A stretch of 11,564 bases of DNA. Source: Coriobacteriales bacterium (GTDB lineage: Bacteria > Actinomycetota > Coriobacteriia > Coriobacteriales > UBA8131). This document shows positions 1-6,566 of this stretch, in pieces; position 1 is the first letter of the stretch, and each line of letters starts with the position of its first letter. The notes under the pieces were generated by a model that was given only the letters and a program-made list of their open reading frames with translations, ran no database searches and had not been told where the DNA came from. Position numbers and translations under genes: made by a program. The stretch is taken from assembly GCA_031256575.1 (NCBI GenBank), contig JAIRQI010000140.1, positions 1 through 11,564 on the forward strand, read 5' to 3'.

Positions 1-320
1 TCATGCTGGCGCGGCTCGATACCAATCGCTTTCAGCGAGTTCAGGTAGAGGTCTTGGATGTTCGCCGGGGAGGGTTTAATCAAGACTTGAAACTGGTAAT
101 AATGCTGCAAGCGGTTGGGGTTTTCACCGTATCGGCCATCAGCCGGCCGCCGGGAAGGTTGCACATAGGCGGTCTTCCAAGTGCCCGGGCCCAAGGAGCG
201 CAAGGTCGTCGCGGGATGAAAGGTGCCTGCTCCGACTTCACTGTCGTAAGGTTGAAGAACTACACAGCCCTGGTCTGCCCAGAACCGTTGCAGCTCCAAG
301 ATAATCTCCTGAAAGGTCAT
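1..320 (-). CDS. glyQ: Glycyl-tRNA synthetase alpha subunit, 5' part only
   Basis: GlyQ is the catalytic alpha subunit of the alpha2/beta2 glycyl-tRNA synthetase; it activates glycine with ATP and, with GlyS, charges tRNA-Gly in the cytoplasm. The reverse strand reads [19 protein letters not shown] from an ATG at 320, followed by [19 protein letters not shown], then [20 protein letters not shown] and [20 protein letters not shown], all hallmarks of the GlyQ N-terminal catalytic core. About 106 of the usual 290-300 residues are inside; the gene leaves the window at base 1 near GIEPRQH. The sequence AGGAGAG sits just before the ATG. It lies 60 bp after lepB on the same strand and could be co-transcribed with it. 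In many Firmicutes glyQ-glyS sits upstream of dnaG-rpoD, so this position after lepB is a rearrangement. Identification is firm; whether glyS follows cannot be seen. Confidence 0.96.
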   Translation of the reverse strand, partial: MTFQEIILELQRFWADQGCVVLQPYDSEVGAGTFHPATTLRSLGPGTWKTAYVQPSRRPADGRYGENPNRLQHYYQFQVLIKPSPANIQDLYLNSLKAIGIEPRQH

Positions 321-380
321 TGACTCTCCTCCAGTCCAGACTTTCACAATCGATTGCCCGGGTCTCCCCGGATTGCAGTT

Positions 381-1238
381 TTACTCTAGATTACCAAAAT
401 GGTTCAAAGGCCAGAGCACCAAGAAGCTCTTGCCAGTCACCTGCTTTTCAGAAATCGGCCCAAAATAGCGGCTGTCCAAGGAATCGGTACGATTGTCTCC
501 CATGACCCAGATACTACCCTCTGGCACCAGATAGGGATAAGAAATTTCTACCCCAGGCATCGTGTTCAAGGCATGCGAGGGACGGCCGTAGGTGTAGGGT
601 TCGTCTAGCGCTACACCATCGACATAGACAATACCTCCCCGCAGGTCGACGGTCTGACCACCGACGGCGATTACCCGTTTGACCAGGATACGGTCGCCGT
701 GGTTGGGGTCAATAAAAGTGACAATGTCAGATTGTTCAATTGGGGAGAAGAGCCGGGTGATCTTCTCGGCGATGATATGGTCATCGATTGCGATTGTCGG
801 TGACATCGAACCAGTCGGAACCGTATAGACGTCGATGATGAAGAGTTTTAGGGCAGCGGTAAGACAGACTACTACAGCAATTGTGGTGACAAAGCTGAGG
901 ATCTCTTGAAAGACGCTGCGTTTTCTTCTCTCTAGCGGAGACCTTGCCAGGCGTCTGTTTTTCGGGTCATCATAGGCCAAGCGTCGCTCTCTAGGGTCAG
1001 GGGTATGTCCGCTGCTGGTTGACCAGCTTGGCTTGTAGACTGCTTTTGCAGAAGCATCACTGGCTAATGAGTTTTCAGAGGATTGAGAGTCCTCTGCCTC
1101 CGTGTTTATTTGGTTATTATCGGCTGAAACAGATTGAACAGATACATTAGACGGTTTTTCTGATGATTCTGCGTTGGCTCTGGTATCAGGCGCACTGGAG
1201 TCGACCTCAGCCTGTCGTCCATGTTGCGGTTCACTCAT
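381..1238 (-). CDS. lepB: Signal peptidase I with long hydrophilic N-terminal extension
   Basis: Type I signal peptidase cleaves signal peptides from exported preproteins at the outer face of the cytoplasmic membrane, using a Ser-Lys dyad. The 285-residue product has one membrane segment at about 113-136, then PTGSMSPTI with the nucleophile Ser144, RILVKRVIAVGG with the general base Lys187, and GDNRTDSLDSRYFG at 247-260 (box E). It thus has all conserved boxes and ends normally. The odd part is the first ~110 residues: an acidic, Ser/Asn-rich stretch (1-80) followed by a very basic juxtamembrane stretch (82-107, many RR/ER pairs). Bacillus SipS-type enzymes have only a short cytoplasmic tail. 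The ATG at 1238 is preceded by GAGAGGAC at workable spacing, so the extension is probably translated. The gene follows trmD after a 103-bp gap; rplS, which often sits between trmD and lepB, is absent here. Confidence 0.95.
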   Translation of the reverse strand: MSEPQHGRQAEVDSSAPDTRANAESSEKPSNVSVQSVSADNNQINTEAEDSQSSENSLASDASAKAVYKPSWSTSSGHTPDPRERRLAYDDPKNRRLARSPLERRKRSVFQEILSFVTTIAVVVCLTAALKLFIIDVYTVPTGSMSPTIAIDDHIIAEKITRLFSPIEQSDIVTFIDPNHGDRILVKRVIAVGGQTVDLRGGIVYVDGVALDEPYTYGRPSHALNTMPGVEISYPYLVPEGSIWVMGDNRTDSLDSRYFGPISEKQVTGKSFLVLWPLNHFGNLE

Positions 1239-1341
1239 TGCTGTTTGAGTCCTCTCATTTGTAGCATGCCTGTCAGGTAATCTGCTTCGATTAGCTGGGC
1301 AGTCGATAATCTTTATCTAAGCAAATCTACTCAGTTGCCTT

Positions 1342-2256
1342 CTATGAAAGGCTGTTCAGCCACTCCCACTCCGCCTCGCTGAGATCAGCTGTCGCTAGAA
1401 GCTCAGGTCTCAATTCTGCTGTTTTGATTATAGACTGTTCCCGCCGCCATTGTCTGATTAAGGCGTGGTTTCCACTGAGAAGCACCTCCGGTACGCGCAT
1501 ACCGCGGTAGTTAGCAGGTCTGGTGTACTGAGGGTATTCCAAAAGCCCGCCTTGAAAGCTCTCGTCCACAGATGAAAGAGCATCGCCGAGGGCTTCAGGC
1601 AGCAGGCGGCAGATTGCATCGATGATACACATCGCTGCCAGCTCTCCGCCAGTCAGAATAAAATCACCCAGTGAGATGACACGATCGGCTCGGCTGTAGG
1701 CCCGCTCGTCAAAACCTTCGTAGCGGCCACAGACTAAAATCAAGCGCGGTAATTGCGCCAGCTGCTCAGCTAGTGATTGATCGAAGCGCTGGCCAAAAGG
1801 AGCTAAAAACACCACTTCTGTATGCACATCAGCGGAGAGTACGTCAGCGGTAGGTACCTCAGCAGTAGGTACGCCAGAGGTAAGTGCTTCAGTGGTAGGT
1901 ACTTCAATACCGCCTGGCGAGCTTTGCTGCCCATCATAGATGGCACCATCAAGGTTGGTGCCATCATGATTGGTACCATCATTGTTGGTACCCTTAAGAT
2001 TGCTACCATCAAGGCTGGTAGTCAACAGGTCGTCCAATGCCTCAAAGACTGGCTCTACTTTCATTAACAAACCTTGCCCACCGCCAAAAGGCTGGTCATC
2101 GGTTGTGCGGTGGCGGTCATGTGTCCAATCCCTCAGATCATGGTTTATCAGCTGAAGAATTCCTTGAGCCCGGGCCCGCCCGACAATCGAGGTGTCCACG
2201 GCACTACTCGGCCCTTCGAATACCTGGGGAAATACCGATAAGGTCTCGACAATCAT
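1342..2256 (-). CDS. trmD: tRNA (guanine37-N1)-methyltransferase with repeat-encoded insertion
   Basis: TrmD is a SPOUT (trefoil-knot) dimeric enzyme that methylates G37 next to the anticodon from S-adenosylmethionine and prevents +1 frameshifting. Visible family signatures: DWTHDRHRTTDDQPFGGGQG (43-62), FLAPFGQRFDQ (150-160), LILVCGRYEGFDER (172-185), the knot segment ISLGDFILTGGELAAM (194-209), ESFQGGLLEYPQYTRP (232-247) and PEVLLSGNHALIRQWRREQS (256-275). Length is 304 residues against about 240 for the family; the excess is a roughly 60-residue insertion at about 79-146, between the EPVFEAL helix and the FLAPFG strand, where other TrmDs have only a short variable linker. The insertion consists of two pentapeptide-repeat blocks encoded by 15-bp tandem repeats. 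Residue 232 is Glu where I align E. coli Asp169, with Asp beside it; this may be an alignment shift. The ATG at 2256 overlaps the rimM stop (ATGA), implying translational coupling; GGAG lies upstream. Confidence 0.96.
   Translation of the reverse strand: MIVETLSVFPQVFEGPSSAVDTSIVGRARAQGILQLINHDLRDWTHDRHRTTDDQPFGGGQGLLMKVEPVFEALDDLLTTSLDGSNLKGTNNDGTNHDGTNLDGAIYDGQQSSPGGIEVPTTEALTSGVPTAEVPTADVLSADVHTEVVFLAPFGQRFDQSLAEQLAQLPRLILVCGRYEGFDERAYSRADRVISLGDFILTGGELAAMCIIDAICRLLPEALGDALSSVDESFQGGLLEYPQYTRPANYRGMRVPEVLLSGNHALIRQWRREQSIIKTAELRPELLATADLSEAEWEWLNSLS
1829..1903 (-). repeat. 15-bp tandem array inside trmD (about 5 units)
   Basis: Five consecutive 15-base units start at 1829, 1844, 1859, 1874 and 1889. 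On the plus strand they follow the pattern TCAGCGGTAGGTACN, with a few substitutions each (the 1874 unit is most diverged). On the coding strand they give pentapeptides such as VPTTE, ALTSG, VPTAE, VPTAD and VLSAD. The array sits immediately C-terminal, in protein order, to the second trmD array. The 15-base period keeps the TrmD frame open. The units differ too much for a very recent expansion but clearly share origin. Confidence 0.85.
1936..2025 (-). repeat. 15-bp tandem array inside trmD (6 units)
   Basis: Six 15-base units start at 1936, 1951, 1966, 1981, 1996 and 2011; on the plus strand the pattern is AWGNTTGGTACCATC. On the coding strand they give DGAIY, DGTNL, DGTNH, KGTNN, DGSNL and a diverged LTTSL, so the protein carries a run of DGTNx-like pentapeptides. 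The units end in frame and are separated from the other trmD array by about 32 bases. The pentapeptide is not the A(D/N)LXX type of the pentapeptide-repeat family. It is hydrophilic and fits a flexible surface loop. Confidence 0.88.
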
Positions 2257-2819
2257 TGGTTCAGCTCCACAAGGCCGGCTGGCAACTCGACCAGGATATT
2301 ATCGGCGTCCCAACTGACCACAAAGTCTGCTACAGCTGGGATGAGTACCTGGCCATAGGGGCCTTCGACAACCCAGAGGGTTTGGGGGGTTACCTCAGAA
2401 ACCTCAATGATGGTGCCAATCAGCCCATGCTGGTCATCAGAGACTGTTCGACCAAGAGCTGGCACAGGCAACCCTAACTGGCTGTTGTCTTGTTGTTGTT
2501 CAGTCTGTTGGGTGTTTTGGTCAAGTACGTTATCGTCGATTAGCAAGTCTTCATCAGCAGCTAACAGGTAGCGGCCAATCAGTACAGACGCGCTATTACG
2601 GTCATTGATACCTTCTAAGAACAACCAGGGTAGTTCTCGGCTGCCTCGCTCGGAAATGATGCGGGTCTGCCGTTCAGCTTCCAAGCTTGGAGGTACAACC
2701 CACAATTGGGCGTTTGGTCGTAAATGCAAAAGAAGGTCGTCGATGCTTTGCACCTCGACCTCCCCTCTCACTCCACGTGAGCGGACAATAGAAGCCACCA
2801 GTTGATAACTCTTTACCAT
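2253..2819 (-). CDS. rimM: Ribosome maturation factor RimM
   Basis: RimM binds ribosomal protein S19 and helps mature the head of the 30S subunit and process 16S rRNA. The N-terminal beta-barrel starts with YQLVASIVRSRGVRGEVEV, matching the family's GKIxKxHGxRGEVKV pattern, and continues through LWVVPPS and LFLEGINDRNSASVLIGRYL. The C-terminal PRC-barrel is seen in LGRTVSDDQHGLIGTIIEV, VLIPAVADFV and ILVELPAGLVEL. Between them (about 95-121) lies a Gln/Asn/Asp-rich linker containing QNTQQTEQQQDNSQ, longer than usual. I chose the ATG at 2819 (188 residues) because it brings the conserved barrel to residue 3-4; a TTG at 2840 in the same frame would add seven residues and has no better ribosome-binding site. 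Only AGAG is visible before the ATG, a weak signal. The stop overlaps trmD by four bases. Confidence 0.93.
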   Translation of the reverse strand: MVKSYQLVASIVRSRGVRGEVEVQSIDDLLLHLRPNAQLWVVPPSLEAERQTRIISERGSRELPWLFLEGINDRNSASVLIGRYLLAADEDLLIDDNVLDQNTQQTEQQQDNSQLGLPVPALGRTVSDDQHGLIGTIIEVSEVTPQTLWVVEGPYGQVLIPAVADFVVSWDADNILVELPAGLVELNQ

Positions 2820-2883
2820 CTTTGCTCTATATTCGCTCAATCACTCAAATCTGAACTAACAGCCGCCTTGACCTCTGTTGGAT

Positions 2884-2972
2884 TATCTATTCGGGCAACT
2901 TCTGCTCGAGCAGCTCCTGCTCAGACAGCCCCTGTGCAGGTAGCTCTGCTCAGACAGCTCCTGTTCAAGCAG
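2884..2972 (-). repeat. 15-bp tandem array after khpA: probable degraded KhpA tail
   Basis: Six units follow one another at 2958-2972, 2944-2957, 2929-2943, 2914-2928, 2899-2913 and 2884-2898 (transcription order). The coding-strand pattern is CTGTCTGAGCAGGAG. All are 15 bases except the second, which has 14. The first unit lies in the khpA frame, one codon (GTG) after its TGA stop, and reads LLEQE. If the missing base of unit two is restored, the series reads LLEQE, LSEQx, LPAQG, LSEQE, LLEQK, LPE and then stops at TAG. This looks like a former Leu/Glu/Gln pentapeptide-repeat extension of KhpA, cut off by a stop and a 1-base deletion. A noncoding repeat that happens to read open is the alternative. 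Confidence 0.75.
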
Positions 2973-2975
2973 CAC

Positions 2976-3233
2976 TCAGCTGATGATCTCGACATCTACT
3001 CGATCGATACCGTCTAAAGCAGCTGAAGCCCGGGTCAGGGTGCGAATCGCTTTGATGACCCGTCCATTGCGGCCGATGACCTTAGATATCTCATCAGAGG
3101 CGACAACGATCTCAATCAGTAGGCTGTCGCTCTCCTCGCTAGCCCGTATCTCAACCTGGTCGACATCATCGACCAGGGAGTTAATAATCACACTGACTAA
3201 GGAGACTGCATCCCGCGGGTTTTCAGCCATCAT
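2976..3233 (-). CDS. khpA: KH-domain RNA-binding protein KhpA
   Basis: KhpA is a small single-KH RNA-binding protein that, in streptococci and other Firmicutes, pairs with KhpB/EloR (Jag) and influences cell elongation and RNA metabolism. The 85-residue product shows a type II KH domain: [20 protein letters not shown], then the nucleic-acid-binding loop [14 protein letters not shown] with GRNG at 54-57, and a closing strand VDVEII. The family is usually 75-85 residues, so the gene is full length up to its TGA. Two adjacent ATGs (3233 and 3230) are possible starts; the first overlaps the rpsP stop as ATGA and GGGGA lies just before it. The position between rpsP and rimM is the classic one. The 135 bp between its stop and rimM hold the 15-bp repeats that appear to be a lost C-terminal tail. 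Confidence 0.93.
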   Translation of the reverse strand: MMAENPRDAVSLVSVIINSLVDDVDQVEIRASEESDSLLIEIVVASDEISKVIGRNGRVIKAIRTLTRASAALDGIDRVDVEIIS

Positions 3234-3478
3234 TCCCCGGCTTTCCGTGCATTCTCAATCAGTTTACTGACACGCTCCGTCGGCTGGGCACCATTCTTGA
3301 TCCAAGAATCGATCTTCTCCAAATCAAGCTGAACATAAGTTGGATCAACACAAGGGTTGTAGCGGCCGACCTGCTCGATAAAGCGTCCATCTCGACGAGC
3401 TCGGGCATCACTCACAACCACGCGGTAGTAGGGTTTTTTCTTGGCTCCATGGCGAGCCAACCTGATCTTAACAGCCAA
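3230..3478 (-). CDS. rpsP: 30S ribosomal protein S16 (TTG start)
   Basis: S16 is an early-assembling 30S protein that binds 16S rRNA in the body of the small subunit. The 82 residues begin [20 protein letters not shown] and continue through [38 protein letters not shown], matching the whole family at normal length. The start is a TTG at 3478, chosen because the conserved MAVKIRL begins there and a good Shine-Dalgarno (TAAGGAG) lies five bases before it; no ATG or GTG fits. A TTG start on a highly expressed ribosomal gene is unusual but the evidence for it is strong. The TGA stop overlaps the khpA start by four bases. Only 64 bp separate it from rpoD and I see no convincing promoter or terminator there, so some transcription may come from rpoD. 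Confidence 0.97.
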   Translation of the reverse strand: MAVKIRLARHGAKKKPYYRVVVSDARARRDGRFIEQVGRYNPCVDPTYVQLDLEKIDSWIKNGAQPTERVSKLIENARKAGE

Positions 3479-3542
3479 AATAACTCCTTAACAGTTAAAT
3501 GAACTTGAAACGTCTATGATACCTTAATCGCCCCTCGCTTAG

Positions 3543-4973
3543 CTACTCGACAAAATCCTTCAGCTTTGAAGAACGCGCCGGATGCCGCAGTTTGGCCAAG
3601 GTCTTGCTCTCAATCTGGCGAATGCGCTCCCGGGTCACCCCGAACTCGTGTCCAACCTCTTCTAAGGTGCGTGGACGACCATCTTCCAGACCGAATCTGA
3701 GGGAGATGACCTTGCGTTCGCGCTCAGCCAGGCTGTCCAAAACCTTCGTCAGCTGCTCTTTAAGCATGGTAAAGGATGCTGCTTCAGGAGGTGCCTCAGC
3801 AGCTCGATCCTCTAAGAAGTCACCCAGCTGGCTGTCCTCTTCCTCACCAATCGGAGTCTCTAAAGAGACCGGCTCCTGAGAGATTTTCTGGATCTCCCTG
3901 ATACGCTCAGCCGGCATACCCATCTCGTCGCCGATTTCTTCAGCAGTTGGTTCACGCCCCAAGCGCTGTAACAGCTGGCGCTGGATACGCACCATCTTGT
4001 TGATGGTCTCCACCATATGTACCGGAATGCGGATAGTCCGGGCCTGGTCGGCGATCGCTCGGGTGATGGCTTGACGAATCCACCATGTCGCATAAGTCGA
4101 GAACTTGAAGCCTTTCTTGTAGTCGAACTTTTCCACAGCTCGAATTAGGCCCAGGTTGCCTTCCTGGATAAGATCTAAGAAGAGCATACCGCGGCCGACA
4201 TAACGCTTAGCAATTGATACCACCAGACGCAGGTTGGCCTCTATTAACTGCTGCTTGGCGTCCATCCCCATCTGCTCGACCCGGCTCAAGCGCCGCCGCT
4301 CAGCTCGAGCCAGTTCGACCTTCTTGCGTTCGGCTTCCTCCAGTTGGGCTGTAGCCTCCAGGCCAGCTTCGATCTTCATAGCCAGATCAATCTCTTCCGG
4401 AGCAGTGAGCAGGCGTACCTTGCCAATCTCTTTCAAATACATACGTACCGGGTCGCCGGTCAGCATCACAGTACCCGTGTCAGTAGCCGGACGGCGTTTA
4501 GAGCCTCGCCGCGACTGGCTGACTGCTTCTGGCAGAACCATCTCGATGCTTTCAGCGCTCTTCAACTCGTCTTCTGGGATGCCTTCCAAGATGTCTTCGG
4601 TATCATCGAATTCGCTAGCCAAATCGACGCTCAGGTCATCCATGCTACTGTCTTCGCTGCTCAAGATGCTGGCTGTTGGCTCGGTAGCGATGTCGTCAAG
4701 AGTATCGTCTACCTCACTGACGATAGAAATCTGCTGTTTGCTCAGATACTTCTCAATAGCTTTGAACTGATGGTCATCTAAGGTGTATTCATCTAAAGCC
4801 TGGTTCAACTCTTCTGGACTAATCTCGCCGACTTTGCGGTATTGCTTGATGACGCTGTCCAGTTCTTTCTCCAGCATTTCCAGCTCAGCTGGTAGCTCGA
4901 TGGTTTTCTCTGTCGCAGTTTTTGTTGCAGCTACTGTCTTCTTTTCTGTCACTGTTTCATCTTCTTTCATCAT
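3543..4973 (-). CDS. rpoD: Primary RNA polymerase sigma factor (RpoD/SigA)
   Basis: This is the housekeeping sigma-70 that directs core RNA polymerase to -10/-35 promoters. Visible in the 476 residues: a region 1.1-like stretch (33-85, [20 protein letters not shown]); an acidic linker (about 86-150, rich in D/E/S); region 1.2 ([17 protein letters not shown], 173-189); region 2 ([56 protein letters not shown], 243-318); region 3 ([20 protein letters not shown] onward); and region 4 with the -35-binding helix-turn-helix [20 protein letters not shown] (445-464). It is about 100 residues longer than B. subtilis SigA because of the N-terminal linker. Two adjacent ATGs (4973, 4970) have no clear Shine-Dalgarno, so the exact start is uncertain. 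Normally it follows dnaG directly; here about 4 kb of accessory DNA intervenes, so it needs its own promoter within 4974-5160. Confidence 0.97.
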   Translation of the reverse strand: MMKEDETVTEKKTVAATKTATEKTIELPAELEMLEKELDSVIKQYRKVGEISPEELNQALDEYTLDDHQFKAIEKYLSKQQISIVSEVDDTLDDIATEPTASILSSEDSSMDDLSVDLASEFDDTEDILEGIPEDELKSAESIEMVLPEAVSQSRRGSKRRPATDTGTVMLTGDPVRMYLKEIGKVRLLTAPEEIDLAMKIEAGLEATAQLEEAERKKVELARAERRRLSRVEQMGMDAKQQLIEANLRLVVSIAKRYVGRGMLFLDLIQEGNLGLIRAVEKFDYKKGFKFSTYATWWIRQAITRAIADQARTIRIPVHMVETINKMVRIQRQLLQRLGREPTAEEIGDEMGMPAERIREIQKISQEPVSLETPIGEEEDSQLGDFLEDRAAEAPPEAASFTMLKEQLTKVLDSLAERERKVISLRFGLEDGRPRTLEEVGHEFGVTRERIRQIESKTLAKLRHPARSSKLKDFVE

Positions 4974-5160
4974 TTATGCCAGTCTTCAAGCCAAGTATCA
5001 GAACACAAAGCTAACACCACACCAGGTTTTTGTCTGGATTCTTTAAGGCTTTACAGCCGTACCCGATACCCTTGCTTTGAGCTTCATGCTATTAAAAGGT
5101 AAAGCAAACGATGAATTGTTGCCGCTGTTATCGTATTTTTTTGCTTTTTTTCATGTGGAG

Positions 5161-5185
5161 AAAACCGAACCTTCTGGCTCGAGTT
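5161..5185 (-). terminator. Possible intrinsic terminator after the accessory block
   Basis: On the minus strand the segment reads AACTCGAGCC, loop AGAA, GGTTCGGTT, then TTCT. The core stem CGAGCC/GGTTCG (one G-U pair) is extended by AAC/GTT across a bulged T and is followed by a four-T run. The G-U pair is an A-C mismatch on the plus strand, so the hairpin favours minus-strand RNA. It lies about 200 bp after the lipoprotein gene and before rpoD, a sensible place to insulate rpoD. The short T tract makes it moderate at best. Confidence 0.4.
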
Positions 5186-5256
5186 TGTATGTACTTAACG
5201 CTACTGCATGCAAGGTTTCTATTTCAAAAAGATCGCTCAACTTGATCATGGAACAG

Positions 5257-5284
5257 AGGCTCTACGGTTGGCACCATAGAGCCT
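5257..5284. repeat. Perfect 8-bp inverted repeat
   Basis: AGGCTCTA (5257-5264) pairs perfectly with TAGAGCCT (5277-5284). The 12-base spacer can itself form GGT/ACC around a TGGC loop, giving a nearly continuous 11-pair hairpin with one internal C/A mismatch. No T tract follows on either strand, so it is not a standard terminator. It lies 103 bp downstream of the lipoprotein stop. It could be an mRNA 3'-end stabiliser, a protein-binding palindrome or a mobile-element remnant. Confidence 0.55.
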
Positions 5285-5387
5285 GATATGGTTGATTCCA
5301 GTGATTTTGATAGTTCTTGGTACTCTCGGTAGAGATAACACCTATATACAGGCTAGAAAATGCGAGAAAGGACTAACATGTCAACCC

Positions 5388-6464
5388 TTATGTCATACAA
5401 TCAACAAGATAGATATACTCGATTTGGTTGTAGTCATCCTTGGAGTGTATGAATGCATAACCATTGATTACCTTAAGTCCGAATCGGCTGTCTGCATTAA
5501 GCGACACCAAGTATTCTCTTGTCTCGCTAGTTCTCACGTCATATTCATACAATATGAACTCACTACTCCAGGTATAACTGTAATAAAGCTTGTGTAAGCT
5601 GCTGTAGGCAAAGACATAGTCATAATCGCGATTGTCAAGTTCAACAAAACTACTGACTAATACATCGTTTTTGTCGTCTTCAAGCTTGTAAACCGCTGCT
5701 GGAGACCTGGTGGTGTAGATTATCTGGTTATCGACTAGAAAGATATTGTCAATTATTGGTGCGTTGTTATCTGTCTTGTCTCTGTAGTAGATCCCATCCC
5801 CACGTATCAGCTTAGTATCGTCGTTAACCAGGTCTTTTTTGTAGATTGAGAACGACTTACCGGCATGCTCAATGTAGTAGAAGCTGTTTTCATAGAAAAC
5901 ATACATAGCAGCATCATTGGCTAAGACATCAGTTTCATGTGTATGCAGAGAGTATCTGTAGTAACACATCGAGTCGTTTCCAAGGCTATAGTAAAGGTAA
6001 TCTCTGTAAACTAATACTTGACTAAATGAGTAAGCATGGTCTGAATCGCTCGTTACTTCTCTTTCCAGTATTGTTACCTGGTTGGATCCTTCCATGTCAA
6101 CACGGTAAATGGTGTTGCCACCTTCACAATAGTATATAAAACCGTCATCGATATAAAAGAGCTTGATGCTAGGGCTTTCAACTAAAACAATTGAAGAGTC
6201 ACTGGACTTGTTATACCTTTCTAAACCTTCTGTTGATATATAGAAGACGCTGTCATCGGTTTCTGTCAGTGACCTAGTATCAGTGACTCTATCTGCCCAA
6301 AATGAGGCATCAACCTCATATAAAATCCCACTAACACTCTCAATTAGTGTGAGAATATCATTATTCCTATTCTCTATTTCAGTACTGCCTGTTTCAGCGC
6401 AGCTGCCTAACGAAAAAGCAGAGAATAAACTTAGTAGAATTGAGAAGACCCGCTGATATTTCAT
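5388..6464 (-). CDS. Lipoprotein with predicted beta-propeller (DUF5050-like)
   Basis: The 358-residue product begins MKYQRVFSILLSLFSAFSLG with a lipobox LGSC at 19-22, so Cys22 should be lipidated and the protein anchored on the outer face of the membrane. The rest is built of repeating strands of the form [hydrophobic]-YY or YIY followed by a 'hydrophobic-Y-R/K-x-D' strand: FIYYCEGGNTIYRVDMEG, YLYYSLGNDSMCYYRYSL, FYYIEHAGKSFSIYKKDL, IIYTTRSPAAVYKLEDD, LYYSYTWSSEFILYEYDVR and YIYLVD. This pattern is typical of DUF5050/TolB-like propellers in Clostridia and suggests six or seven blades. I chose the ATG at 6464 because GGAGGAG lies six bases upstream; an in-frame GTG at 6479 falls over that ribosome-binding site. 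Function is unknown; propellers of this kind usually bind ligands or proteins. Base composition is lower in GC than the flanking core genes. No catalytic residues can be assigned. Confidence 0.85.
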   Translation of the reverse strand: MKYQRVFSILLSLFSAFSLGSCAETGSTEIENRNNDILTLIESVSGILYEVDASFWADRVTDTRSLTETDDSVFYISTEGLERYNKSSDSSIVLVESPSIKLFYIDDGFIYYCEGGNTIYRVDMEGSNQVTILEREVTSDSDHAYSFSQVLVYRDYLYYSLGNDSMCYYRYSLHTHETDVLANDAAMYVFYENSFYYIEHAGKSFSIYKKDLVNDDTKLIRGDGIYYRDKTDNNAPIIDNIFLVDNQIIYTTRSPAAVYKLEDDKNDVLVSSFVELDNRDYDYVFAYSSLHKLYYSYTWSSEFILYEYDVRTSETREYLVSLNADSRFGLKVINGYAFIHSKDDYNQIEYIYLVDCMT

Positions 6465-6525
6465 GACTAACTCCTCCACTCTCTACTTCATTTACACAGT
6501 GATACTGCTAGAGCTGAGGTGACAG

Positions 6526-6563
6526 CAGAACCGTCACCATGTCACAGAACCGTCCCCATGTCA
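6526..6563. repeat. Tandem 19-bp REP-like repeat (2 copies)
   Basis: CAGAACCGTCACCATGTCA (6526-6544) is followed directly by CAGAACCGTCCCCATGTCA (6545-6563), differing at one base. The minus-strand version, TGACATGGGGACGGTTCTG, resembles a motif I associate from memory with REP-type palindromic elements near Y1 (IS200-like/REP-associated) transposases in many bacteria; no transposase is present here. The repeat abuts the end of the RHS relic. Confidence 0.65.
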
Positions 6564-6566
6564 CCC

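Larger units (their letters stand above)
4974..5387. other. Gene-free stretch upstream of rpoD
   Basis: About 414 bp between the lipoprotein stop and the rpoD start hold no credible gene. In transcription order it contains a perfect 8-bp inverted repeat (5257-5284), a likely rho-independent terminator (5161-5185), an A-rich tract (5135-5152 on the minus strand) and about 160 bp that must include the rpoD promoter and leader. I looked for a sigma-A promoter there and found only weak candidates with poor -35 boxes, so I do not place one. The A-rich tract could act as an upstream element for such a promoter; this is inference. Confidence 0.6.

Noticed and set aside
358..371. CCGGG-loop-CCCGG hairpin (GAGA tetraloop on the minus strand) between lepB and glyQ, flanked by two GATTGC copies
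   Set aside because: Only five base pairs and no T tract; not enough for a terminator and could be chance in GC-rich sequence.
2037..2477. Open plus-strand frame of 146 codons across trmD and rimM
   Set aside because: Antisense to two clear genes; no ribosome-binding site or recognisable protein.
2884..2972. CRISPR-like array in the khpA-rimM gap
   Set aside because: The units are 15-base direct tandem repeats without spacers.
4234..4770. Open frame of 178 codons on the plus strand
   Set aside because: It is fully antisense to rpoD, has Ser/Arg-biased composition typical of a reverse-frame shadow, and shows no family motif.
5108..5150. ACGAT/ATCGT inverted repeat followed by T runs on the plus strand
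   Set aside because: Five-base stem with a 17-base loop, and no plus-strand gene ends there; the T runs are more likely an A tract upstream of rpoD.
5379..5384. TTGACA on the minus strand just after the lipoprotein gene, a perfect -35 box
   Set aside because: No -10 box lies 16-18 bases downstream (the nearest TATATA is about 30 bases away) and no gene begins nearby.
5292..5597. Plus-strand frame of 101 codons between rpoD and the lipoprotein gene
   Set aside because: It overlaps the lipoprotein gene antisense, lacks a ribosome-binding site and resembles no known protein.
6465..6479. Upstream GTG start for the lipoprotein adding MEELV
   Set aside because: The GTG overlaps the GGAGGAG that serves the ATG at 6464, and the shorter start gives a normal lipoprotein signal.
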